Virus record (IMG/VR): IMGVR_UViG_3300025120_000738
Location: 1-20,333 of that record
Reading direction: 5' to 3' (one strand)
Origin: a virus
Length of the DNA stretch: 20,333 nt
Below are positions 15,607 through 20,333 of this stretch, piece after piece. The notes under the pieces were generated by a model. It saw nothing but the letters and a program-made list of their open reading frames with translations, ran no database searches and had not been told where the DNA came from. Position 1 is the stretch's first letter; each line of letters opens with the position of its first letter. The position numbers and the translations under genes were made by a program.

Positions 15607-15741
15607 AATAAGTTATAGTTATAGTTTTGGTTTCTTTCGTCTGTGGACTTTAGTTTCTACTGTTCGCCGCAAGTTGTCCGACGCATCGGGCTTGGTGGTT
15701 ACTAGTCTAGTTACTTCAGTTTATTAGACTCAGGGAAAATT
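15607..15741 (-). promoter_or_regulatory. Non-coding leader upstream of the capsid gene, candidate late promoter region
   Basis: This 135-base gap is the longest non-coding stretch inside the structural operon and precedes the most highly expressed gene, where T7 carries phi10. No good sigma70 pair is seen. On the minus strand it contains AGTAACTA (15715-15708), shared with the 456-472 dyad upstream of the 72-aa gene, a short dyad ACTAG-A-CTAGT, and a small hairpin CCGA-TGCG-TCGG. The ATG is preceded by a duplicated ACTATA/ACTATAA sequence (CTATAACTATAAC). A phage RNA polymerase promoter here is inference from position. Confidence 0.4.
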
Positions 15742-16137
15742 TTAGTTAAATACATCTAGCTGTCTTATGCAGCTCCTGATGATAGTATAAGTGGTTCTGT
15801 TGGTGTCATCGTCGTCTTCGTAGGTCGGATGCCACGATGTAATATTAATAAATGTTTTATCTATATGCTCAATGACTCCGTAGACAGTGCAGACCAGGGG
15901 CTTCCCTAAGTCTTGCGCGTGGTCTAAAAAGACGACCCTAGCGATGTCTTCAAGCTCTATTTCTTGATCCGCAGATTCACACGAGCCGCCTGTGTGTTTG
16001 CAACAAACTGCTTCCCCTTCGCACCAGCACGTTTCTTCTTGCGTGCAGTGGAGGCTCTCTGTGCCTGACTCAGGCTTTTCGCTTTCGATGATGGAAGACA
16101 TCTGTCTGGATTTTTCTTGTTCTTTGAGGTTCCGCAT
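15742..16137 (-). CDS. Hypothetical protein with conserved-looking C-terminal half; start uncertain
   Basis: 131 codons from the first ATG. The first 60 residues overlap the 83-aa basic gene in another frame and look odd (six Cys, many Glu/Ser), as expected if composition is dictated by the other frame. The unique part, about residues 61-131, reads like a compact globular phage protein (LEDIARVVFLDHAQDLGKP ... CTVYGVIEHIDKTFINITSW ... YTIIRSCIRQLDVF), resembling small conserved proteins that sit near T7-like capsid genes. No ATG, GTG or TTG lies in frame near the end of the upstream gene, so initiation must be at residue 1, at Met13 (16101), at a rare codon, or through frameshifting. Confidence 0.6.
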   Translation of the reverse strand: MRNLKEQEKSRQMSSIIESEKPESGTESLHCTQEETCWCEGEAVCCKHTGGSCESADQEIELEDIARVVFLDHAQDLGKPLVCTVYGVIEHIDKTFINITSWHPTYEDDDDTNRTTYTIIRSCIRQLDVFN

Positions 16138-16208
16138 GGTCCTTTGATTTTACCGTCGGTGCCTATTCGGACCCAGTTCTGCTTTCGCCAGTTTGCTAGT
16201 TCACCCAC
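15957..16208 (-). CDS. 83-aa conserved basic phage protein (GTG start)
   Basis: 83 aa from a GTG. The core WRKQNWVRIGTDGKIKGPCG, then CLPSSKAKSLSQAQRASTAR and KKKRAGAKGKQFVANT, is a pattern I recognise from cyanophages and other aquatic phages (annotated as hypothetical, related to DUF5872-type proteins). Two cysteines, very basic C-terminal half. Function unknown; its late position near the capsid gene suggests a virion or packaging role (inference). The start overlaps the previous stop by eight bases. From position 16137 to its end it is overlapped in another frame by the 131-codon frame, an unusually deep overlap. Confidence 0.8.
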   Translation of the reverse strand: MGELANWRKQNWVRIGTDGKIKGPCGTSKNKKNPDRCLPSSKAKSLSQAQRASTARKKKRAGAKGKQFVANTQAARVNLRIKK

Positions 16209-16359
16209 GTTTCTTTTTGATTTTAAGTTTAGACCGCTTGCCCTTACCGTAGTTAGGGTCTTTGCAGTATTTCGATGCTGCCATGTTAGCGTAAGCGCTC
16301 GGATACTTATCGAACTTACGCTTCGCCCATGCGATTCCTTTAGGACATATTTTAGCCAT
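16201..16359 (-). CDS. 52-aa basic protein, Cys-containing
   Basis: 52 aa reading MAKICPKGIAWAKRKFDKYP then SAYANMAASKYCKDPNYGKG and a Lys/Arg tail ending KKKRG. The segment AWAKRKF..YPSAYAN.AASKYCKDPNYGK is, to my recollection, a recurrent motif in podoviruses and cyanophages; no function is known to me. Two cysteines (5 and 32) could form a disulfide or bind metal with a neighbour. AGGT lies about seven bases before the ATG, one of the few SD-like sites here. The gene ends in GTGGGTGA, overlapping by eight bases the GTG start of the next basic gene, so the two are probably translated in sequence. Confidence 0.7.
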   Translation of the reverse strand: MAKICPKGIAWAKRKFDKYPSAYANMAASKYCKDPNYGKGKRSKLKIKKKRG

Positions 16360-16385
16360 GCTTTACCTGCAGGTTACGTTTTGTT

Positions 16386-16496
16386 TCACTTCATGTTCTT
16401 CTTCTTGATCGCGAGACCAGTCCGTTTAGCTGCTTTCTTCGCTGCTTTTTGACCAGCAGCCGTATAGGCGTATTTCTTTTTTCCAACTTTAGGCAT
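16386..16496 (-). CDS. 36-aa Lys/Ala-rich basic protein
   Basis: A short gene reading MPKVGKKKYAYTAAGQKAAK followed by KAAKRTGLAIKKKNMK and TGA. About 40% Lys/Arg. I recall similar MPKVGKKK..YT..G peptides in aquatic phage genomes; function unknown. It starts 12 bases after the preceding basic gene, behind an AT-rich leader containing GTTAACTATATAAAATT. The helix-forming Ala/Lys pattern resembles nucleic-acid-condensing tails. Position between two other basic genes on the same strand and the clean start support it as real despite its size. Confidence 0.65.
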   Translation of the reverse strand: MPKVGKKKYAYTAAGQKAAKKAAKRTGLAIKKKNMK

Positions 16497-16508
16497 AATT
16501 TTATATAG

Positions 16509-16748
16509 TTAACATTTCCAGCGTTTTAACGCTAAGGCTTTGCGTGTAGGGCGTCCCTTAGCGTCTTTCATAGGGCCCTTAACGCCGCTCATGCGTGCAC
16601 AGAACGATCTCTTACGGGGACCACCGCCAGGCTGAGGTTTCTTAAGTTTACTCCCAGTCTTACTGTTGTAATACTTACGGCCTTTTTCAGTAAGACCACC
16701 TTTCTTAGACTTGTGTTCTTTCCTGAGACTGACTCCCTGTCTTTTCAT
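16509..16748 (-). CDS. Small highly basic protein (DUF6321-like)
   Basis: 79 aa, roughly one third Lys/Arg, with KKGGLTEKGRKYYNSKTGS followed by a GGGPRKRSFCARM motif and a C-terminal RWKC. I recognise this pattern as a conserved phage family of unknown function, probably DUF6321; the number is from memory. Charge and late expression suggest nucleic-acid or capsid-lumen association, which is inference. The ATG lies inside the end of the amidase gene (44-base overlap), preceded by an AT-rich leader (ATTAATTATTATAAC); an AAGGA element sits about 20 bases upstream. It is the first member of a run of small basic genes leading to the capsid gene. Confidence 0.8.
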   Translation of the reverse strand: MKRQGVSLRKEHKSKKGGLTEKGRKYYNSKTGSKLKKPQPGGGPRKRSFCARMSGVKGPMKDAKGRPTRKALALKRWKC

Positions 16749-17349
16749 TGTTATAATAATTAATAAATCCTTTTGCCAAAGAAGAACCTAGGGTGTCAAA
16801 GCTGTCTTTAAACATCTCCCAGTCTTCTTCGTTGGACCCAAAGAACGGCTCAGTGATCACTGCAGGACAATGTGTTTCTCTTAGGAACTTAGCGCCTCGG
16901 CTCTTCGCTGTTTTCGGTTTAGCCCCTCGGTCTTTGACACCGAATGTCTTTACTACTTGATCTTGGAGACACTTGGCTAACTTCGCGCTTTTCTTAGATT
17001 TATACCAGTAGAGCGTCTCGCTGCCATGTGCCGCAGGTGTTGCAGCGTTAAAGTGTAGTTCGATCGCAGCGTTAACTTTGAGTCCTCTGAGCTCAACACT
17101 CAGGTTCTCCATAGACTCTGCGTAGTTGTTCCCGGTATACTCGTGGACAATCACTGAGGGAACACCAGCGTCATCAAGTTCTTCTTTGATAGACTTAGCG
17201 ACCTGGAGGTTATACGTCCACTCGTTAGTCTCTCCGTCACACGCAACAGCGCCCATGTCATTGTATCGACTGTGGCCGACACATATGGCTAACACTGGGT
17301 CAGCCGGGGGTAACTGTGCGTCATCAGTAAACCACGCTCTACAACTCAT
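16705..17349 (-). CDS. Endolysin: zinc N-acetylmuramoyl-L-alanine amidase (Amidase_3 type)
   Basis: 214 aa. The expected metal and catalytic residues of the Amidase_3 family are visible: His26 in CVGHS, Glu43 in TNEWTYN, His99 in IELHFNA and Glu167 in ITEPFFGSN. It would cut the amide bond between muramic acid and the stem peptide. There is no signal peptide, so release presumably depends on a holin. This differs from T7 lysozyme gp3.5, which is an Amidase_2 enzyme encoded in the middle genes. The start overlaps the lipoprotein end by 11 bases; the last 44 bases overlap the next small basic gene. The C-terminal tail (EKTGSQSQERTQV) is a consequence of that overlap and is unlikely to be structured. 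Confidence 0.93.
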   Translation of the reverse strand: MSCRAWFTDDAQLPPADPVLAICVGHSRYNDMGAVACDGETNEWTYNLQVAKSIKEELDDAGVPSVIVHEYTGNNYAESMENLSVELRGLKVNAAIELHFNAATPAAHGSETLYWYKSKKSAKLAKCLQDQVVKTFGVKDRGAKPKTAKSRGAKFLRETHCPAVITEPFFGSNEEDWEMFKDSFDTLGSSLAKGFINYYNNEKTGSQSQERTQV

Positions 17350-17536
17350 TCTCTAAGTAGTTAATGTAGTGAAGCAACGCAGAGATCGTTTGTTTCTCCT
17401 TTTTGTCAAAGTCATGGGCATCAAGCCTCTGGATCATCTCGGGTATCCGGCTTGGTTTCAGCGTCGTGCACCCACTTGTTGATAAGGATGCGATGACGAG
17501 TGTGCCTGCGGTTAGCAAGCTCTTTAGTGTATTCAT
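17339..17536 (-). CDS. Small lipoprotein, candidate outer-membrane spanin (Rz1-like)
   Basis: 65 aa. It begins with a typical export signal: MNTLKS, a hydrophobic core (LLTAGTLVIASLS) and Cys23 after TSG, a plausible but non-ideal lipobox because position -3 is Thr rather than Leu. The mature part (about 43 aa) is charged, with a possible short helix (KKEKQTISALLHYINYLENEL). It overlaps the end of the small membrane protein gene by 116 bases in a different frame and the amidase start by 11 bases. The context (holin-like protein, membrane protein, lipoprotein, amidase) suggests outer-membrane disruption in lysis. Whether it pairs with the 17421-17606 product is inference. Other small phage lipoproteins remain possible. 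Confidence 0.65.
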   Translation of the reverse strand: MNTLKSLLTAGTLVIASLSTSGCTTLKPSRIPEMIQRLDAHDFDKKEKQTISALLHYINYLENEL

Positions 17537-17606
17537 CTCTTATAGAAAGAAAAAGCCTCCCCAGTGACGGGAAGGCTATAAGTAATCTAACGATAGACCC
17601 GATCAT
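17421..17606 (-). CDS. Small membrane-anchored protein, possible inner-membrane spanin
   Basis: 61 aa. The N-terminal stretch (residues 3-21, GSIVRLLIAFPSLGRLFLS) is hydrophobic enough for a membrane anchor, followed by a charged segment (IRDEYTKELANRRHTRH) and a polar acidic tail. It starts on the ATGA overlap with the preceding holin-like gene. The last 116 bases are shared, in another frame, with the first part of the lipoprotein gene at 17339-17536. That nested membrane-protein/lipoprotein arrangement recalls Rz/Rz1 spanins, though this protein is much shorter than a usual Rz. A terminator-like hairpin lies within its coding sequence (17550-17577). Confidence 0.6.
   Translation of the reverse strand: MIGSIVRLLIAFPSLGRLFLSIRDEYTKELANRRHTRHRILINKWVHDAETKPDTRDDPEA
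17550..17577 (-). terminator. Terminator-like hairpin inside a coding sequence
   Basis: On the minus strand AGCCTTCCC and GGGGAGGCT form a 9-bp stem (one G-U) around the 6-base loop GTCACT, followed by TTTT and TCTTTCT. It lies inside the 61-aa membrane protein gene (codons for IAFPSLGRLF) and ends about 14 bases before the lipoprotein ATG. It could reduce transcription towards the amidase, or hide or expose the lipoprotein start. Its effect is unproven because it is translated through. Confidence 0.55.
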
Positions 17607-17788
17607 TTGTCTTTGGCTTTCCCTACGTTAAGAGCAAGCCAATCAACGACCTTGTAGAGCTTAGCAGCCCAACCGTCGTCAACAGGCGTCGGTGTTAACG
17701 CTGCGATCGCAGAGGCCGCCGCTACGATAGCAGTAAGTGTGCTAATGAGGGTGTCTTTGTTGTCGATGATGTAGTTGATTAGGTTCAT
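17603..17788 (-). CDS. Small holin-like membrane protein
   Basis: 61 aa with one clear hydrophobic segment (about residues 13-32, LISTLTAIVAAASAIAALTP) and an amphipathic, Lys-ended C-terminus (VDWLALNVGKAKDK). Size, single helix and a place directly upstream of lipoprotein and amidase genes suggest a role in permeabilising the inner membrane, but small one-helix proteins are hard to assign. The ATG follows an AT repeat (two copies of ATTAATA) in the gap after the scaffold gene. Its TGA overlaps the ATG of the next gene (ATGA), implying coupled translation. A second holin candidate lies at 2714-2863 in the T7-like position. Confidence 0.65.
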   Translation of the reverse strand: MNLINYIIDNKDTLISTLTAIVAAASAIAALTPTPVDDGWAAKLYKVVDWLALNVGKAKDK

Positions 17789-17809
17789 GGGGTTATTAAT
17801 TATTAATTA

Positions 17810-18580
17810 TTATAGAATGTCAGACACAGAGAGCCTGCGGTGAACTTCAGCTTGGTAACCTGGGTCTTGTTTATAACGTGGGTCACTCATGGCCTTAGTG
17901 ACCATAGCCGAAGACGTAAAGGGAGCAATAGCTTGGCCGTTGGTTTGCCCTTGGACTAACTGAGGGGCTCCTCCGCTAGCCGAACGATACTGTGAATACA
18001 AGCCTTGTGCTGCCACCTTAGCTTGCTCAACAGTTCCAGTCTCTACGATCTGGTTAAACGCATCAAGTGAACCTTCGTCTAGGTTCTCTGTGGCCCATTC
18101 AGCCATCGCTTGGTAACCTTCTTGGCCACCAACAGCCCCAAAGACTTCGTTAGCCTGGGTGTCTGCGATAGCCTGTTGGCCTGCAATGTAAGACTCGACA
18201 AGCTGCTTTGGTAGCCCAGATTTCTCTAAGGACTCAAAGGTCTCATCGCTTAACTGACCAGACTCCATGAACTCATCAGTGGCCGCGTTGATGGCACTGA
18301 CAGACTCAGGTTGTTCACCCTCAGGCTCTGGTGTTGCCTCAGGGTTCCCAAGCTTACTCTCAAGTTCCTGGTAGGCAGTCGCCATGTCCTCAGCACTCGA
18401 AAACTTCTCAGGTAACCACTCAGGGCGGTCAGGTTGCTGTGTGTCTTCTTGTTGTCCTAGCTGTTGCGCTAGTTGTTCCTGGTTATCATCCCAGGCCTGT
18501 GCCATTGAGTCCGTAGAGTCAACAGCTGCTTGTTCTTGAACGGACGGTTCAACGGTCTCGCTCGTTTGTAGTTCTGCCAT
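17810..18580 (-). CDS. Capsid assembly scaffold protein, T7 gp9-like
   Basis: 256 aa (T7 gp9 is 307). Acidic and Gln/Glu-rich, with a low-complexity N-terminal third (QEQLAQQLGQQEDTQQ), as expected for an extended helical scaffold that shapes the prohead and leaves before DNA fills it. The recognisable family end is the C-terminal segment with MVTKAMSDPRYKQDPGYQAE, matching MIKAMSDPRYRTD.. of T7 gp9, the part thought to bind capsid. QLVESYIAGQQAI matches the T7 FIDSYIRGQEAL segment. It lies between portal and the lysis block; in T7 the capsid gene would follow directly, here about 2.2 kb intervene. Confidence 0.93.
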   Translation of the reverse strand: MAELQTSETVEPSVQEQAAVDSTDSMAQAWDDNQEQLAQQLGQQEDTQQPDRPEWLPEKFSSAEDMATAYQELESKLGNPEATPEPEGEQPESVSAINAATDEFMESGQLSDETFESLEKSGLPKQLVESYIAGQQAIADTQANEVFGAVGGQEGYQAMAEWATENLDEGSLDAFNQIVETGTVEQAKVAAQGLYSQYRSASGGAPQLVQGQTNGQAIAPFTSSAMVTKAMSDPRYKQDPGYQAEVHRRLSVSDIL

Positions 18581-18582
18581 TT

Positions 18583-20133
18583 TTATTCAGTGGGTTCTTC
18601 TACTCCTTGTTGCCTTTGTTGTTCTAAAGCTTGGTCGCCGAGTGCCTTGACACCCTGTGGTGCCACCTGTGCCATCATGGCCATCTGTTGGGCCTGCTGT
18701 TTCTCAGCTTGGATCTGCTCATCGTCTTTCACGAGTCCTGCAGTCTTGATTCCTAACGCTGTGGCTCGTCTCTGGAAATACTGGCTCACATTTACGAACT
18801 CAGCGATCGCCTGGGGGCCTACGACTTGCGCAGCTCCTGCCAAGAACAAGTCAAGTTTCTGTAAGTCGTTCCCTCGGCCTAGCGCCTCGACCCCGGTGAT
18901 GATCACTGGGTTAACAATGTCCTTAGGTAACGCAGGGAGCTTCTTCTTGCTCTTCATTACGTCCATCAGTCTGTTAACAAATGGCAACTGCATCTCGTTT
19001 GATAATAATGAATATAAACCACCTAACGCTGACTCAAGCTCCTGGGATAACATCCTGATCTCTTCTGCAGTAACACGCTCAGCTTGCCTAACGACATTCG
19101 AGGTTAACAAGAAGGCGCCACCGAGCCTGTCAGCGATAACCTTAATCGACGACTCAGCGGTCCTGAAGTCTGCGATCTTGTTAAGCTGTAAGGTCGTTAC
19201 GTCTGCAGCGTTACCCTGGACTATCGCGCCACTTGGGGCTTCTGCGAGTGTCCGAGCACGAGTGGTGCCATTAGGATTCACCAAGAACATAACCTTAGCA
19301 GCAGCAGCAGAACCCTCAAGGATCGCCTTAGAGAGTCCCTCAAGTGACTGTAGGTCACCTAAGTATTCTTCGACATACCCACGGCCATAGCTTTCACCGT
19401 CGATCCGTGAGAACCTCAGAGGTATAAACGGGTTCTTCGCTTTGTTAACTCGTGCCCCTGAGCTCTCCAGTGCGACACCGTTAATGTCTTGATATATAAT
19501 AAATTCATCACCATCGCGACAAGCAGCAGTATACAAGTGAACCTCATCGGTTGGCTGTCCGCCGTTAGTTGCAATCTGGGCCTTGATGTCTTCATCGAGC
19601 ACGTCGTAACTGATGTTCTCTTTGGTCGCTATGTGTGTCACGTTGCCCATAGGGTCTCTATCGACGACAAAGCGATCTAAGTGGAACACTCTGATCCCTC
19701 CTTCGTCAGGAAGATACAACATGACATTCCCTGTGATAATCAGGTGTTTAAGCGCTGAGTGAATCGCTGTGCGATACGCCTCACGACTAATCTCATCCAT
19801 GACTGACTCTTCGACTTTCTGAAGTGTCGATTCGATCTCAGAGACCAACTCTTCAGGTGCCCCTTCGTTAGCCAGGGCGTAGCTGTCGATGTTCAATCGG
19901 AAAAACGGGGCGTTAGGCGGAAGGAGTGCTAACAGTAATTTAGAGGCGAGGTTATTTACTCCGCGAGCCCCAACGCCCTGAAAAGGTGTGTCTAGTCTGC
20001 TGTGTGGACCGTGGCCTTCGTCGGGCATAACGTAGGGTAACGTTAGCTTAGAGCAGGACCGTGCGCGATCTAGGTATTGATAGCGGTGTCCTTCGCGGCT
20101 CGTGTAGACCGCTTGGGCAGTGGTGAATTTCAT
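18583..20133 (-). CDS. Portal (head-tail connector) protein, T7 gp8-like
   Basis: 516 aa against 536 in T7 gp8. It forms the dodecameric portal ring at one prohead vertex, through which DNA is packaged and to which the tail attaches. The family signature is clear: SYGRGYVEEYLGDLQSLEGL, followed by KVMFLVNPNGTTR, matches the T7 segment SYGR..EEYLGDL..LE..; the N-terminal segment around LLLALLPPNAPFFRL and the glutamine-rich tail (QQAQQMAMMAQ) are also typical. The ATG is preceded by an AT-rich leader containing AATATTAA; the only purine-rich SD-like element (GAGGAA) is more than 20 bases upstream, too far for usual spacing. The scaffold gene follows after two bases. Confidence 0.96.
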   Translation of the reverse strand: MKFTTAQAVYTSREGHRYQYLDRARSCSKLTLPYVMPDEGHGPHSRLDTPFQGVGARGVNNLASKLLLALLPPNAPFFRLNIDSYALANEGAPEELVSEIESTLQKVEESVMDEISREAYRTAIHSALKHLIITGNVMLYLPDEGGIRVFHLDRFVVDRDPMGNVTHIATKENISYDVLDEDIKAQIATNGGQPTDEVHLYTAACRDGDEFIIYQDINGVALESSGARVNKAKNPFIPLRFSRIDGESYGRGYVEEYLGDLQSLEGLSKAILEGSAAAAKVMFLVNPNGTTRARTLAEAPSGAIVQGNAADVTTLQLNKIADFRTAESSIKVIADRLGGAFLLTSNVVRQAERVTAEEIRMLSQELESALGGLYSLLSNEMQLPFVNRLMDVMKSKKKLPALPKDIVNPVIITGVEALGRGNDLQKLDLFLAGAAQVVGPQAIAEFVNVSQYFQRRATALGIKTAGLVKDDEQIQAEKQQAQQMAMMAQVAPQGVKALGDQALEQQRQQGVEEPTE

Positions 20134-20145
20134 AAAGGTATAATA

Positions 20146-20333
20146 TTAAATAATTTCCTCAGGCTCTGGCTTAATCGACAAGAACTCTAACTGAGTAAGC
20201 TCTTGCACACCCTCGGCATCTTCAAGCATCGCATCGTCGTTAGATGTGAATCTCCAGCAGTCGATGGCTATGAGTCGCCCTGAGTCGTCAGTGGCTTCTG
20301 CAAGGCTTTCAACAGGCGGCAACCCAGTGAGCG
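20146..20333 (-). CDS. C-terminal end of an unidentified phage protein (5' end outside window)
   Basis: An open frame enters from the right edge and runs for 61 complete codons to TAA at 20148-20146, 12 bases before the portal start. The visible part is acidic, ending in EPEEII, with one hydrophobic stretch (RLIAIDCW). I do not recognise the family. In T7-like phages the slot just before the portal holds small virion or host-range proteins (the gp7.x region), which is only a positional hint. An in-frame ATG inside this segment (residue 35 of the visible part) could start a shorter product, but the frame is open upstream, so a truncated view of a longer gene is the simpler reading. Confidence 0.5.
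   Translation of the reverse strand, partial: LTGLPPVESLAEATDDSGRLIAIDCWRFTSNDDAMLEDAEGVQELTQLEFLSIKPEPEEII

Noticed and set aside
15957-16060. Programmed -1 frameshift joining the 83-aa gene to the 131-codon frame
   Set aside because: No X XXY YYZ heptamer in the right phase was found in the overlap (GAAGGGG and AAGAAGAAA fail the pattern). Not excluded, but not supported as a feature.
18590-19390. 266-codon open frame on the plus strand opposite the portal gene
   Set aside because: It is antisense to a certain gene, has a Cys/Ser-rich composition typical of a shadow frame and no recognisable domain or leader.
1-20333. tRNA genes, CRISPR array, integrase, insertion sequence
   Set aside because: Looked for by eye and none seen; coding density is nearly complete with phage structural genes.

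Overview
The window is most of the late (structural, lysis and packaging) half of a T7-like podovirus genome (Autographiviridae-type). Every convincing gene lies on the minus strand, so transcription runs from position 20333 towards 1. Portal, scaffold, capsid, two tail tubular proteins, the internal core proteins and both terminase subunits follow the T7 order gp8-9-10-11-12-13-14-15-16-(holin)-18-19. The small basic proteins, the large gp15/gp16 homologues and the AT-rich leaders with few Shine-Dalgarno sites point to a phage of aquatic bacteria; that ecological assignment is inference. No integrase, tRNA, CRISPR array, insertion sequence or host gene is visible.

Layout in order of transcription (right to left). 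20333-17810: the end of an unidentified gene, then portal and scaffold. 17788-16705: a translationally coupled lysis block (holin-like protein, small membrane protein, overlapping lipoprotein, amidase). 16748-15742: a cluster of small, very basic proteins (79, 36, 52 and 83 aa) followed by a 131-codon reading frame that overlaps the last one deeply. 15741-15607: a non-coding leader. 15606-14512: major capsid protein, then a strong intrinsic terminator at the place of T7 T-phi. 14437-2863: tail tubular A and B, gp13-, gp14-, gp15- and gp16-like proteins, tightly packed. 2863-599: a 49-aa holin-like gene, small terminase, a 74-aa HNH-type protein and large terminase, all overlapping or nearly so. 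598-368: an AT-rich regulatory stretch with a near-consensus sigma70 promoter, a perfect dyad over its -10, and 11-bp tandem repeats. 367-149: a 72-aa orphan gene. 103-64: an intrinsic terminator.

How the genes work together: portal, scaffold and capsid build the prohead; TerS/TerL (possibly helped by the HNH protein) fill it; gp11/gp12-like proteins form the tail tube; gp14/15/16-like proteins form the ejected core; holin, amidase and lipoprotein open the host. Points departing from the T7 plan are: lysis genes moved between scaffold and capsid, a 3D-type (MltA/YocH-like) domain at the C-terminus of the gp15-like protein while no SLT domain is visible in the gp16-like one, no tail fibre gene after gp16, an extra Gly/Thr/Asn-rich segment in tail tubular protein B, and an HNH gene between the terminase subunits.
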